Shown: positions 1 to 6,619, counted from the stretch's first letter. The stretch: 18,808 bases of DNA from JAGMES01 sp023128035 (GCA_030627905.1 DAOVRZ010000113.1:1-18808), one strand, 5' to 3'. Translations and numbers: made by a program. The notes: generated by a model not told the origin, from the sequence alone.

Positions 1-196
1 AAGGTAGATTCATGAATTCTGCAAGACGAATGAGGAAGGGTAAAGAAGGATAAGTTTCCATGTTAATAACTCTATGTACGTGGCTCTTATCTACACCAAG
101 GGCGTTTCCGATTTGCTCATATGTAAGCTTATTTTCCTTCTTAAAATCCTTAATCTTTTTAGCCAATACTTTAAATTCAAAACTCAATTTAAGCAT
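1..196 (-). CDS. XRE-family (Cro/CI-type) HTH regulator, N-terminal part
   Basis: This minus-strand reading frame starts at ATG 196-194 with a strong AAGGAGGTTAT ribosome site (200-210) and runs off the window after 65 codons. The visible protein begins MLKLSFEFKVLAKKIKDFKK. It contains the helix-turn-helix pattern LTYEQIGNALGVDKSHVHRVI at about residues 26-46, typical of Cro/CI repressors that bind palindromic operators as dimers. The promoter TTGACT-N17-TATAAT lies inside a symmetric inverted-repeat region (222-301) shared with a divergent promoter, so autorepression and control of the divergent small RNA are likely (inference). The C-terminus is outside the window, so I cannot say whether it carries a dimerisation or toxin/antitoxin domain. 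It is not in the supplied long-ORF set because it is truncated. Confidence 0.85.
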   Translation of the reverse strand, partial: MLKLSFEFKVLAKKIKDFKKENKLTYEQIGNALGVDKSHVHRVINMETYPSLPFLIRLAEFMNLP

Positions 197-221
197 TTTA
201 TAACCTCCTTATAACGATTAC

Positions 222-301
222 TAACAACATTATACAATAAAGTCGAGAAATAGTCAACATAGTTACTGACAAATAAACAACTATGTTGTATAATGTTGTT
301 A
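222..301. promoter_or_regulatory. Symmetric divergent promoter/operator region
   Basis: Two back-to-back promoters are visible. On minus: TTGACT (252-257), 17-nt spacer, TATAAT (229-234), reading into the XRE gene. On plus: CTGACA (266-271), 17-nt spacer, TATAAT (289-294), reading into a short hairpin RNA. A perfect 16-bp inverted repeat (222-237 with 286-301) covers both -10 boxes, and a 10-bp one (255-264 with 279-288) lies between. The motif ACAACAT or TCAACAT occurs at 224-230 and 254-260, with its complement ATGTTGT at 283-289 and 293-299. This arrangement fits paired operators for the adjacent XRE protein. The binding itself is inference. Confidence 0.7.
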
Positions 302-376
302 TCCTCGAAGAGTGACCTGTTAAGCTCTAATCCTATCCCCACTTTTCTCATAGGATAACAGGTCACTCTTTTTTTT
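301..376 (+). ncRNA. Short hairpin RNA ending in a terminator
   Basis: Transcription from the plus promoter (266-294) should start near 301 and meet a hairpin with a perfect 15-bp outer stem (308-322 with 356-370), followed at once by eight T residues. An inner 6-bp stem (331-336 with 350-355) closes a C-rich loop. No ribosome site or reading frame fits in the 75 nt, so this is best read as a small stable RNA rather than a leader. The hairpin is followed by T residues only on the plus strand, so it is not a terminator for the XRE genes on minus. Function is unknown. Confidence 0.55.
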
Positions 377-377
377 G

Positions 378-584
378 TTACTCTATATTTAGAAAATCAA
401 ACACATTTAACCCTTCGTTTTTACAAATTCTTAGTATGCCAATGTAAACCTTCCCACCCCCATTTCGCTCTCCTCAAAGTAATCTGTATAGATAGGAATA
501 ATCAACACCTAATGCTCTGGCTAACATGGGTTCACTCCAGCCTTTAGAGTGCATAAATCCCTCTAATTTGCTAGTATTAATCAT
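378..584 (-). pseudogene. Small XRE/Cro-like regulator interrupted by one in-frame TGA
   Basis: A reading frame starts at ATG 584 behind AGGAGGT (592-598) and begins MINTSKLEGFMHSKGWSEPM. Codons 20-36 (MLARALGVDYSYLYRLL) form a helix-turn-helix. Codon 37 (476-474) is TGA. The frame then continues cleanly as GERNGGGKVYIGILRICKNE to TAA at 380-378, giving 67 sense codons in all. The text across the stop reads like one intact small regulator, with arginine (CGA) the likely original codon, so a single C-to-T nonsense change is the simplest explanation. Read-through or recoding at TGA cannot be excluded. A promoter TTGACT (643-648) with a TAGCAT -10 (620-625, 17-nt spacer) remains upstream. Apart from the TGA there is no sign of decay, so the lesion may be recent. 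Confidence 0.7.
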
Positions 585-670
585 AAAAAAACCTCCTAAT
601 AGTTGTTTGATACAGTATTATGCTACCACTATTTTGCTTTTTAGTCAACTTATAATATAATAAATGTCTT

Positions 671-786
671 TAAATAACAAAAAAACTCCTAAGGGATTAA
701 CCAAAGGAGTTCAAGAAAAATACGGGTAGCAATATAGGGGATGGATGTGTGTGTAAATTCCATTTGATAAAGCTACCCGTATTTTT
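671..786 (-). ncRNA. Minus-strand hairpin RNA with tandem terminators
   Basis: A minus-strand promoter TTGTAA (810-815), 17-nt spacer, TATAAT (787-792) fires directly into a perfect 15-bp inverted repeat (716-730 with 772-786, 41-nt loop). A second hairpin (684-690 with 705-711) follows and ends in seven U residues. The product would be about 55-110 nt with no evident reading frame. The first hairpin is also followed by T residues on the plus strand, so it could serve as a bidirectional terminator. The inner loop has a possible 5-bp stem (ATGGA/TCCAT) and a CCCC tract, like the plus-strand hairpin RNA at 301-376. Confidence 0.5.
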
Positions 787-995
787 ATTATAACATTAAT
801 TAATAATATTTACAACTAGGATAATAATATTTCCTTTAAATATGGTTTGCCATTATTCTTTTTACAATTCTATTAATGCTATCATGTTTTTAGTTCAGAA
901 TAAAGTTATCTTCTGCGATATTTAAATGTCTCTATAGGTAATCTTATTAGGGCTGTATTTATGTTTTAATTGTTGTCCTCTAACGATTATTACCA

Positions 996-1024
996 TTGAC
1001 AGGTATCTTGAATTTCCTTATAAT
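996..1024 (+). promoter_or_regulatory. Consensus sigma-A promoter
   Basis: TTGACA at 996-1001 and TATAAT at 1019-1024 are separated by exactly 17 nt, a full match to the sigma-A consensus. It drives the structured RNA that follows. Nothing recognisable lies between 816 and 990 upstream: no ribosome site with a credible frame and no further strong hairpin. Confidence 0.85.
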
Positions 1025-1029
1025 AGAGG

Positions 1030-1386
1030 TAGGGATTTGTAGTGATATTAACTATTCAATCATAAAGATCAATTCACTTATGAATAGACCTGTAGGGAGA
1101 CAGTTAAAACAGTTTTTACTAACAGTTCCCCTGCAAAAATCCCTACACCCCATAATTCAATAACTTGTTTTAGGTTGTTTCATTGATAGTGCGTATGGTC
1201 TGATATACCGTCATTCCTTAGTTCTCCTGCGGTTTTGTTCAGGTGGTGCTTAAGGGGTGAGTGCAGGGGGAACAAAAGGACTTAAAATCCGATGGATATT
1301 TTATCCGTGCTGGTTTTACCCCGTTCGATCGCACCATTATTATTTATAAAAATACCTAAAACAACCAATGATGGTTGTTTTTTATT
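1030..1386 (+). ncRNA. Structured RNA of about 355 nt, family not recognised
   Basis: This segment runs from a perfect sigma-A promoter to an intrinsic terminator (1358-1384) with no supportable reading frame. A first domain is closed by GTAGGGATTT (1029-1038) pairing with AAATCCCTAC (1137-1146). Inside it are CTATTCA/TGAATAG and a stem between about 1092-1106 and 1119-1132. A second domain pairs GGTGC (1245-1249) with GCACC (1331-1335) and GGGGT (1254-1258) with ACCCC (1318-1322). It encloses the hairpins GGACTTAAAATCC (1278-1290) and GGATA/TATCC (1294-1306). A competing stem is GTTCTCCTGC (1221-1230) with 1263-1273. The GGACTTAAAATCC arm followed by a second hairpin resembles the anticodon and variable arms of tRNA-Leu(UAA), but no T arm or acceptor stem folds. 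I see none of the hallmark segments of tmRNA, RNase P, SRP or 6S RNA. A long untranslated leader for the next gene is the main alternative, but the terminator argues against it. Confidence 0.55.
1358..1384 (+). terminator. Intrinsic terminator of the structured RNA
   Basis: AAAACAACCA (1358-1367), loop ATGA, and TGGTTGTTTT (1372-1381) form a 10-bp hairpin running into T residues. It ends the upstream RNA about 7 nt before the ribosome site of the metallo-beta-lactamase gene. It could also act as an attenuator for that gene, since no separate promoter is obvious in between. Confidence 0.75.
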
Positions 1387-1408
1387 ATCACTAAGGAGTG
1401 AATATAAG

Positions 1409-2491
1409 ATGAAAACGTTAATTAAGATTATGATTTTGGGAACAATAATTTTTTCATTATTCAGTCAAGTTATCATTGTATCTGCTGAGACTGAACCAGG
1501 AATGGAAGTACATTTTATTGATGTAGGCCAGGGTGATTCAATATTATTACATACATCAGATGGGACAGATATATTAATTGATGGAGGGTATCCAGATCAG
1601 GGTACAAAGATTTTGATATATATTCGAAGGTTGGGTATAAAAGAGTTAGATTTAGTAATTGGTACACACCCACATGCTGATCACATCGGTGGTTTGATTA
1701 CTGTACTTTCAGGAATTTCAGTAAAAGAAGTTATTGATCCGGGTGTAGTATACCCAGCAGGAGTTTTCGAGAATTACTTAATAACCATTCAAGAAGAAAA
1801 AATTCCATTTCGAACAGTATTGGCAGGTGAGAAGATTATCACAGAAAATTCACTTTTGGATATAGAGGTTTTAGCACCTTTTGAAGATCAATTGGATTAT
1901 GGAGATGATGTGAATAATGTTTCCATTGTCCTAAAAGTTACTTATGGTGATGTGAAATTTTTATTAACAGGTGATGCTGGTTTTGATACTGAAGATCTGT
2001 TTCTTGTAAATAATGTTGATCTGGAAAGCGATATTTTAAAAGTAGGTCACCATGGTAGCAAGTATTCTACTAGTAATATCTTTTTAGCATCTGTAACTCC
2101 TGAAGTAGCTATAATCCAGGTTGGTGAAAATAGTTATGGTCATCCGACTGAAGAGGTATTAGAGAGGCTCAAATGGAAGGATGTTGAGATTTATAGGAAT
2201 GATCATCATGGGACTGTTGTGATTCATACTGATGGTAAAGAATATGAAGTGAAAACAGAAAAGGTTTTTGAGATTATTGAAGATTATCGTTTGAACATTA
2301 ATTCTGCTCCATTGGGTGATATTTTGGACATTCCTGGAGTTAATATAGATTTAGCTCGTGAGATTGTTCGATATAGGGAAGGTCATGGAATTTTTCTAAC
2401 AAATGACGAGTTATTAAGAGTGGATTTAATGACACCTGAGTTGTTAGAAGAGATATTACCATATATCAAATTAGCTGAACAAGGATGGTGA
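1409..2491 (+). CDS. Exported ComEC-like metallo-beta-lactamase-fold hydrolase with C-terminal HhH
   Basis: A 360-residue protein. ATG 1409 is chosen because AAGGAGTGA (1393-1401) precedes it and a signal peptide follows at once: KIMILGTIIFSLF core, with likely cleavage after VSA at residue 26. The longer frame from 1292 would translate the upstream RNA and terminator. The metallo-beta-lactamase fold carries the metal-binding THPHADH (H87, H89, D91, H92), LTGDAG (186-190) and KVGHHGS (211-217), as in the C-terminal domain of ComEC and related secreted nucleases or phosphodiesterases. Residues 294-354 match a ComEA-type helix-hairpin-helix (LNINSAP, then IPGVNIDLAREIVRYREGHG), which binds DNA non-specifically. 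Together these suggest an extracellular or wall-associated DNA-processing enzyme. Substrate and link to competence are inferred, not shown. The next gene, a DUF3006 protein, starts 4 nt downstream and is the usual partner. Confidence 0.85.
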   Translation: MKTLIKIMILGTIIFSLFSQVIIVSAETEPGMEVHFIDVGQGDSILLHTSDGTDILIDGGYPDQGTKILIYIRRLGIKELDLVIGTHPHADHIGGLITVLSGISVKEVIDPGVVYPAGVFENYLITIQEEKIPFRTVLAGEKIITENSLLDIEVLAPFEDQLDYGDDVNNVSIVLKVTYGDVKFLLTGDAGFDTEDLFLVNNVDLESDILKVGHHGSKYSTSNIFLASVTPEVAIIQVGENSYGHPTEEVLERLKWKDVEIYRNDHHGTVVIHTDGKEYEVKTEKVFEIIEDYRLNINSAPLGDILDIPGVNIDLAREIVRYREGHGIFLTNDELLRVDLMTPELLEEILPYIKLAEQGW

Positions 2492-2495
2492 GTGC

Positions 2496-2726
2496 ATGAT
2501 GAAAATAGCTGTAAATATTGATCGTTTTGAGGGCGATCAGGCAGTTTTGATGATTGACGGAGAAATTATGATAAATTTACCAAAAAAATTTCTACCTGAA
2601 GGAGTTAAACCTGGAAGTTGGTTGGATATGATTCTGGTAGAGAATTGTGAAAAAGAAAATGAAGTCAGACATAATGTAGAAAACCTCTTAGCTAAGTTGA
2701 AACAGGGAAAACATTTGAGTGATTAA
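2496..2726 (+). CDS. DUF3006 domain protein
   Basis: A 76-residue protein that starts 4 nt after the metallo-beta-lactamase stop, so the two are translationally coupled and share one transcript. ATG 2496 and ATG 2499 are both possible, with AAGGATGG (2481-2488) as ribosome site. The pattern IAVNIDRFEGDQAVLMIDGE followed by INLPKKFLPEGVKPGSWLDM is the DUF3006 signature: a small mostly beta domain often encoded beside ComEC-like hydrolases. The C-terminal third is charged and helical. Molecular role is unknown; acting as a partner of the upstream enzyme is inference from gene order. There is no signal peptide, so it would stay in the cytoplasm while its neighbour is exported. Confidence 0.8.
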   Translation: MMKIAVNIDRFEGDQAVLMIDGEIMINLPKKFLPEGVKPGSWLDMILVENCEKENEVRHNVENLLAKLKQGKHLSD

Positions 2727-2829
2727 TAACAAGCTCCGTTCACGCTTATAGTGTTTTTTTAAAAAAAGCGAAAACAGATTTTTAGATAAACCAGCATATA
2801 TGCCAAACTTATATTTAAGTAAAGCAGAG

Positions 2830-2853
2830 TCGCCCTTTAGGGCGATTTTTTTT
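2830..2853 (+). terminator. Intrinsic terminator after the DUF3006 gene
   Basis: TCGCCC (2830-2835), loop TTTA, GGGCGA (2840-2845), then eight T residues. It separates the metallo-beta-lactamase pair from ytxC. Confidence 0.8.
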
Positions 2854-2969
2854 ATACCTTGAACCTTTCAGATTCCTTGAAACTATCACCTATCTTAAGG
2901 ACAATTTGTATACATTAACTCCCATCGACATATACTATTAATAATTCAGCGAAGAAAGGAGTGAGGGAA

Positions 2970-3893
2970 GTGGAGACTATACACATAGGTACCCAAAACT
3001 GTACCAATGAACTCCGGGAACGTCTTGATTTTGAACTTCGTTTTTTGGAAGAAGAGGGGATAAAGGTTAAAATAGAAGAAGATTTTAGAGGTAGTTTAAC
3101 CTTTTTTGATTGTAATATACCAGAAGGAGAATCTTTATTTAAATTTAGCTCACCATGGATTCAGCGAAGTAGAAGGGAAGTTGTGATTAACTATTTGGCT
3201 AATGCATTAGCAGATATTATGATTGGTAATTTAGAACGCTTTTTTGTAACTAAAATAATTGAAAACAAATATCAATATTTTGATGAAGAGGAACGGGAGA
3301 TTCTATTAGATAAAGCAATGATTCAATTAAGTAATTATTCTTCTGATGGCGGAATCCACTATCTCCCTCAGATAGAAAGAAAAGATCGAATTTTGATCAG
3401 GATTATGGAGTATCTCAAAGAAAACAACCAGCTTATATTAGAAGGATTTATTCGTTTTCGATTAAAAGACTATTTTCAAGAATTGGAGTCTGCTGTGGAG
3501 CATGCAGTAGAAGATCATATGATGGATAAAGAGTATAAAGAATTTATTCGCTTACTAAAATATTTTGTAGATATTCAGGAACCAAAAGTAGAAGAAGTAA
3601 ATATTGTTCTTCGAGATGATAATATTTTTAGGATTTTAGATAGTAATGGAAATATTATTGAAAATGAATATTTAGAAGGATTTATTGTACAGATGGCAGA
3701 AGAAGAGATCGATTATGAAGATCTTCTTGTTAGTGCTTTGATTACAATTGCACCAGAAAAGATAATTGTTCATTTTGAAGAAAATCATCCTGTTCTCGAG
3801 ACGTTGTATAATATTTTTGAATCAAGAGTAACTGTATGTAGAGGTTGTATTTTTTGTGAAATGAGTAGAAAAAATGTTAAAGCTAAGGATTGA
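2970..3893 (+). CDS. ytxC: YtxC-like sporulation-associated protein
   Basis: A 307-residue protein starting at GTG 2970, eight nt after the AAAGGAGTGA ribosome site (2955-2964). The in-frame GTG at 2961 overlaps that site and is unlikely. Length, the charged helical composition (RELRERLDFELRFLEEEGIK-like opening, central FFVTKIIENKYQYFDEEE) and position directly upstream of thrS match the YtxC family, which precedes thrS in Bacillus as well. Biochemical function is not known; the family name refers to sporulation. The extreme C-terminus carries VCRGCIFCEMSR with three cysteines (C290, C293, C296), which could bind a metal. The dispersed repeat begins only 2 nt after the stop codon, and thrS has its own promoter and T-box, so ytxC is probably a separate transcript. 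Confidence 0.7.
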   Translation: METIHIGTQNCTNELRERLDFELRFLEEEGIKVKIEEDFRGSLTFFDCNIPEGESLFKFSSPWIQRSRREVVINYLANALADIMIGNLERFFVTKIIENKYQYFDEEEREILLDKAMIQLSNYSSDGGIHYLPQIERKDRILIRIMEYLKENNQLILEGFIRFRLKDYFQELESAVEHAVEDHMMDKEYKEFIRLLKYFVDIQEPKVEEVNIVLRDDNIFRILDSNGNIIENEYLEGFIVQMAEEEIDYEDLLVSALITIAPEKIIVHFEENHPVLETLYNIFESRVTVCRGCIFCEMSRKNVKAKD

Positions 3894-3895
3894 AA

Positions 3896-4059
3896 AATTT
3901 AACGACATTTCAGAAGGCGAAGTCCCCCTCCTCTATAGGTGGAGGTAGAATGCTTACAATAATTTCGAAACTTTAGTGGGAGACCACTTCTTGAAGAGGC
4001 AAAATCTCCTTCTGAAGTCGTTAAACTTAAGAAATAATAACTTGTTATTATTTCGACTT
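3896..4059 (+). repeat. 164-bp structured dispersed repeat, copy A
   Basis: This segment matches 14469-14632 at the same length without net gaps. Its ends are inverted: TTTAACGAC and CAGAAGG near the left pair with CCTTCTG and GTCGTTAAA at 4008-4024. Inside are a G/C-rich stem with a CTATAGG loop, and AGTGG-GAGA-CCACT (GNRA tetraloop) at 3975-3988. A GAAG...CTTC stem near 3993-4012 follows, and a perfect 10-bp hairpin GAAATAATAA-CTTG-TTATTATTTC lies at 4031-4054. Copy B differs mainly where pairing is retained. It begins 2 nt after ytxC. It may be a small non-autonomous mobile element or a recurrent RNA structure. Confidence 0.85.
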
Positions 4060-4080
4060 AAAAAGAATCCTATTTTTCTC

Positions 4081-4109
4081 TTGACATAGAAGAAAATATC
4101 TATTACAAT
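4081..4109 (+). promoter_or_regulatory. thrS promoter
   Basis: TTGACA (4081-4086), 17-nt spacer, TACAAT (4104-4109). It lies just downstream of repeat copy A and upstream of the T-box leader. Confidence 0.8.
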
Positions 4110-4135
4110 TGATTAAAACTTATATAGTTTTAAAA

Positions 4136-4399
4136 GCTATGAACAGGAGAGTAGGAAATATTAGATCTACTCAGAGAGTGGAGGTCATTGGCTGGAAGCC
4201 TCCTTAGATGCTATAATTCTGAAGACCACCTGGGAGCTGACTGTTGAATGGGTGTTAAACCTTAGTATGCAGATCCGGTCTTCAAGGGCCGTTACTATTA
4301 ATGAGAGAGTCATGATACTATTTGAGTATTTTGACTAAATAGAGTGGAACCGCGAAAGATACCTTTCGTCTCTAAATTATAGAGATGAAAGGTTTTTTT
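4136..4399 (+). promoter_or_regulatory. Threonine T-box leader of thrS
   Basis: The leader carries the T-box core AGAGTGGAACCGCG (4341-4354, usual form AGGGTGGTACCGCG) followed by a terminator (ACCTTTCGTCTCT, 4361-4373, with AGAGATGAAAGGT, 4381-4393, then seven T). Stem I begins near 4136. The specifier is ACC (4225-4227) in GAAG-ACC-ACCTGGGAGC, in register with TTC in the pheS leader. ACC is a threonine codon, matching the downstream gene. In this family, uncharged tRNA-Thr binding favours the antiterminator and raises thrS expression. Confidence 0.92.
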
Positions 4400-4438
4400 A
4401 TTATTTTGTAAAACAGATTCGTAAAGGGGGTAATTAAG

Positions 4439-6349
4439 ATGAAAGAAGTTAAAGTGTTTTTACCAGATGGTTCAGAAAGGAGTTATCAATCAGGTACCAC
4501 AATTAAAGAAGTTGCTTTCGATATTGGTTCTCGTTTAGGTAAGTCAGCTATTGCTGGTAAGTTGGATGGAAGATTGGTTGATGTGAGTTATTCTATAGAA
4601 AATGATGTAAATTTAGAAATTATTACACTAAATTCAGAAGAAGGTTTGCAGATATATCGCCATAGTGCTGCTCACATTATGGCTCAAGCTGTAAAGAGAG
4701 TTTATAAAAAAGATGTTAAGTTGGCTATTGGCCCTGCAATCGAAAATGGTTTTTATTATGATTTTGATCTTGAAGAGCGGATTTCTCCAGAAGATTTAGT
4801 GAAGATTGAAGCTGAAATGAATAAGATTATCAAAGAAAATCTTGAATTCAAAGGTTATGATCTTCCAAGGGAGGAAGCTTTGGCAAAATTGAAGGAGAAA
4901 GATGAAATTTATAAAGTAGAATTGGTAGAAAACTTACCTGATGAAACAGTGACTTTTTATGAACAGGGTGAGTTTGAAGATCTTTGTCGAGGACCACATT
5001 TGCCTTCAACTAGATATTTAAAAGCTTTTAAGCTGATGAATGTAGCGGGTGCGTATTGGCGAGGAAGTGAGAAAAATCCAATGCTTCAGCGGATTTATGG
5101 AACTGCTTTTCCTAAAAAGAAAGAACTAGAAGAATATCTATTCCGTTTGGAAGAAGCTAAGAAACGGGATCATCGTAAAATAGGGCGTGAACTTGATTTA
5201 TTTAGCTTAAATGAATATGCACCAGGATTTCCTATTTTTCATCCAAAAGGAATGGTTATTATTAATGAGTTAATTGATTATTGGAGATATGAACACAGAA
5301 AAGCTGGATATCAAGAAATCCGCACCCCATTAATTATGAACGAGGAACTTTGGAAACAATCTGGTCATTATGAACATTATCAAGAAAATATGTATTTTAC
5401 TAAAATAGATGAACAGGGTTTCGCTATTAAACCTATGAACTGTCCAGGTAGTGTACTGGTCTATAACTCGAAAAAGCATAGTTATAGGGAATTTCCGATT
5501 CGTACAGCCGAATTGGGTTTGGTTCACCGTCATGAACTTTCAGGTACTTTACACGGTTTGATGCGGGTTAGAGCTTTTACTCAGGATGATGCTCATATCT
5601 TCATGCTACCTGAGCAGATTACAGGGGAATTGGTTAATGTTATAGATTTAATTGATAGAATGTATAAAGTTTTTGGTTTTAAATATCATGTAGAATTGAG
5701 TACCAAGCCTGAAAAAGCAATGGGTTCTGATGAAATTTGGGATCGTGCAATCTCTGCTTTAAAAGATGCACTTGAAGTTAGTAATCTGGATTATAAAATA
5801 AATGAAGGTGATGGTGCATTTTATGGTCCAAAGATTGATTTTCATCTGGAAGATTGTTTAGGTAGAACCTGGCAATGCGGTACTATTCAGTTAGATTTTA
5901 TGTTGCCAGAAAGATTTGATTTAACTTATGTAGGTTCAGATGGAGAAAGTCATCGTCCTGTTATGATTCATCGAGTCGTATATGGTAGTTTGGAGCGTTT
6001 CATGGGTACTTTAATTGAACATCATGCTGGTGCTTTTCCAGTATGGCTGTCTCCAGTTCAAATTGAAGTGATCCCAGTAGTAGAAAAGCATTTAGAATAT
6101 GCCAATGAAATTGAAAGAAAGTTAGCTGAAGTTGGTATTCGGGTTGAAGTAGATGCTCGCTCGGAAAAGATAGGCTATAAGATTCGTTCTGCTCAAATGA
6201 ATCAAGTGCCTTATATGCTGATTATAGGTGATCGAGAAGTAGAAGAAAAAACTGTTTCAGTTAGAGAACGTCGCCAAGGTGATCTGGGTGGATTGAGTTT
6301 AGAAGAATTTATTCAACGTGTTTTGAAAGAAATAGAAGAAAAGAAATAA
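4439..6349 (+). CDS. thrS: Threonyl-tRNA synthetase
   Basis: A 636-residue class II synthetase that charges tRNA-Thr in the cytoplasm. Start ATG 4439 follows GTAAAGGGGG. The domains come in the usual order: TGS (about 1-62), then the editing domain with H75 and H79 (HSAAH) plus C183 and H187 (CRGPH). The catalytic core follows, with motif 2 around 363-377 and zinc ligands C335 (MNCPGS), H386 (DDAHIF) and H511 (MIHRVVYGS). The anticodon-binding domain covers about 540-636, including DARSEKIGYKIR. All key residues are present, so both aminoacylation and removal of mischarged Ser-tRNA should work. It is expressed from its own promoter under Thr T-box control. No convincing intrinsic terminator is seen directly after it. 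Confidence 0.98.
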   Translation: MKEVKVFLPDGSERSYQSGTTIKEVAFDIGSRLGKSAIAGKLDGRLVDVSYSIENDVNLEIITLNSEEGLQIYRHSAAHIMAQAVKRVYKKDVKLAIGPAIENGFYYDFDLEERISPEDLVKIEAEMNKIIKENLEFKGYDLPREEALAKLKEKDEIYKVELVENLPDETVTFYEQGEFEDLCRGPHLPSTRYLKAFKLMNVAGAYWRGSEKNPMLQRIYGTAFPKKKELEEYLFRLEEAKKRDHRKIGRELDLFSLNEYAPGFPIFHPKGMVIINELIDYWRYEHRKAGYQEIRTPLIMNEELWKQSGHYEHYQENMYFTKIDEQGFAIKPMNCPGSVLVYNSKKHSYREFPIRTAELGLVHRHELSGTLHGLMRVRAFTQDDAHIFMLPEQITGELVNVIDLIDRMYKVFGFKYHVELSTKPEKAMGSDEIWDRAISALKDALEVSNLDYKINEGDGAFYGPKIDFHLEDCLGRTWQCGTIQLDFMLPERFDLTYVGSDGESHRPVMIHRVVYGSLERFMGTLIEHHAGAFPVWLSPVQIEVIPVVEKHLEYANEIERKLAEVGIRVEVDARSEKIGYKIRSAQMNQVPYMLIIGDREVEEKTVSVRERRQGDLGGLSLEEFIQRVLKEIEEKK

Positions 6350-6619
6350 GCTTAAACATATTCTGCAAAAGCGTGTGCCTTCAAAGATGTGCACTTACTT
6401 ATGTGGAATGTGTTTTTATCTTATTTTGTTATTTGTAATTTTAAAAATAAGAAGATTTATTGTCGTTACCAGATGGAGTGTATAAAAAACTTTATGAACA
6501 ACAATTTAGAAATATCGAGTTTGACAAGGTTGGTTAACATATAAAATTTTTGTAGAAAAAAGGTTTTGGGTGTTAAATGAAGAATTTTATATATAAAGCT
6601 TCTAGTGAAAAAGGTGATA
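6350..6619 (+). other. Intergenic gap after thrS, possible decayed coding remnant
   Basis: This 270-nt gap has no intact gene. One frame (6459-6536) reads LLSLPDGVYKKLYEQQFRNI and stops at TAA, with no start codon or ribosome site; it could be the worn-out end of a transposase or another lost gene, but I cannot name it. A TTGACA at 6521-6526 lacks a well-spaced -10, so the promoter of the next gene is uncertain. Confidence 0.25.

Noticed and set aside
184..366. 60-residue minus-strand reading frame
   Set aside because: It overlaps the symmetric promoter region and hairpin RNA, has no ribosome site and resembles no protein; the XRE frame beside it explains the strand.
1245..1336. tRNA-Leu(UAA) gene
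   Set aside because: The anticodon-like and variable-arm-like hairpins and a CACCA end are there, but no T arm pairs and the acceptor and D arms are absent, so it is not a functional tRNA.
1030..1386. tmRNA or RNase P RNA
   Set aside because: Size fits, but there is no tag-peptide frame, no tRNA-like end pairing of 5' and 3' termini, and no GAGGAAAGTCC-type RNase P core.
1292..1408. N-terminal extension of the metallo-beta-lactamase reading frame
   Set aside because: It would translate the 3' domain and terminator of the structured RNA; the ribosome site and signal peptide both support ATG 1409.
3896..4059. Calling the 164-bp repeat an IS200/IS605 end
   Set aside because: The G/C-rich hairpin looks similar, but no transposase or TnpB is linked and inverted ends are more symmetric than usual, so it is reported only as a structured repeat.
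6459..6536. Transposase fragment after thrS
   Set aside because: The short stretch has no start, and I could not match it to a specific family; kept only as a low-confidence remark.
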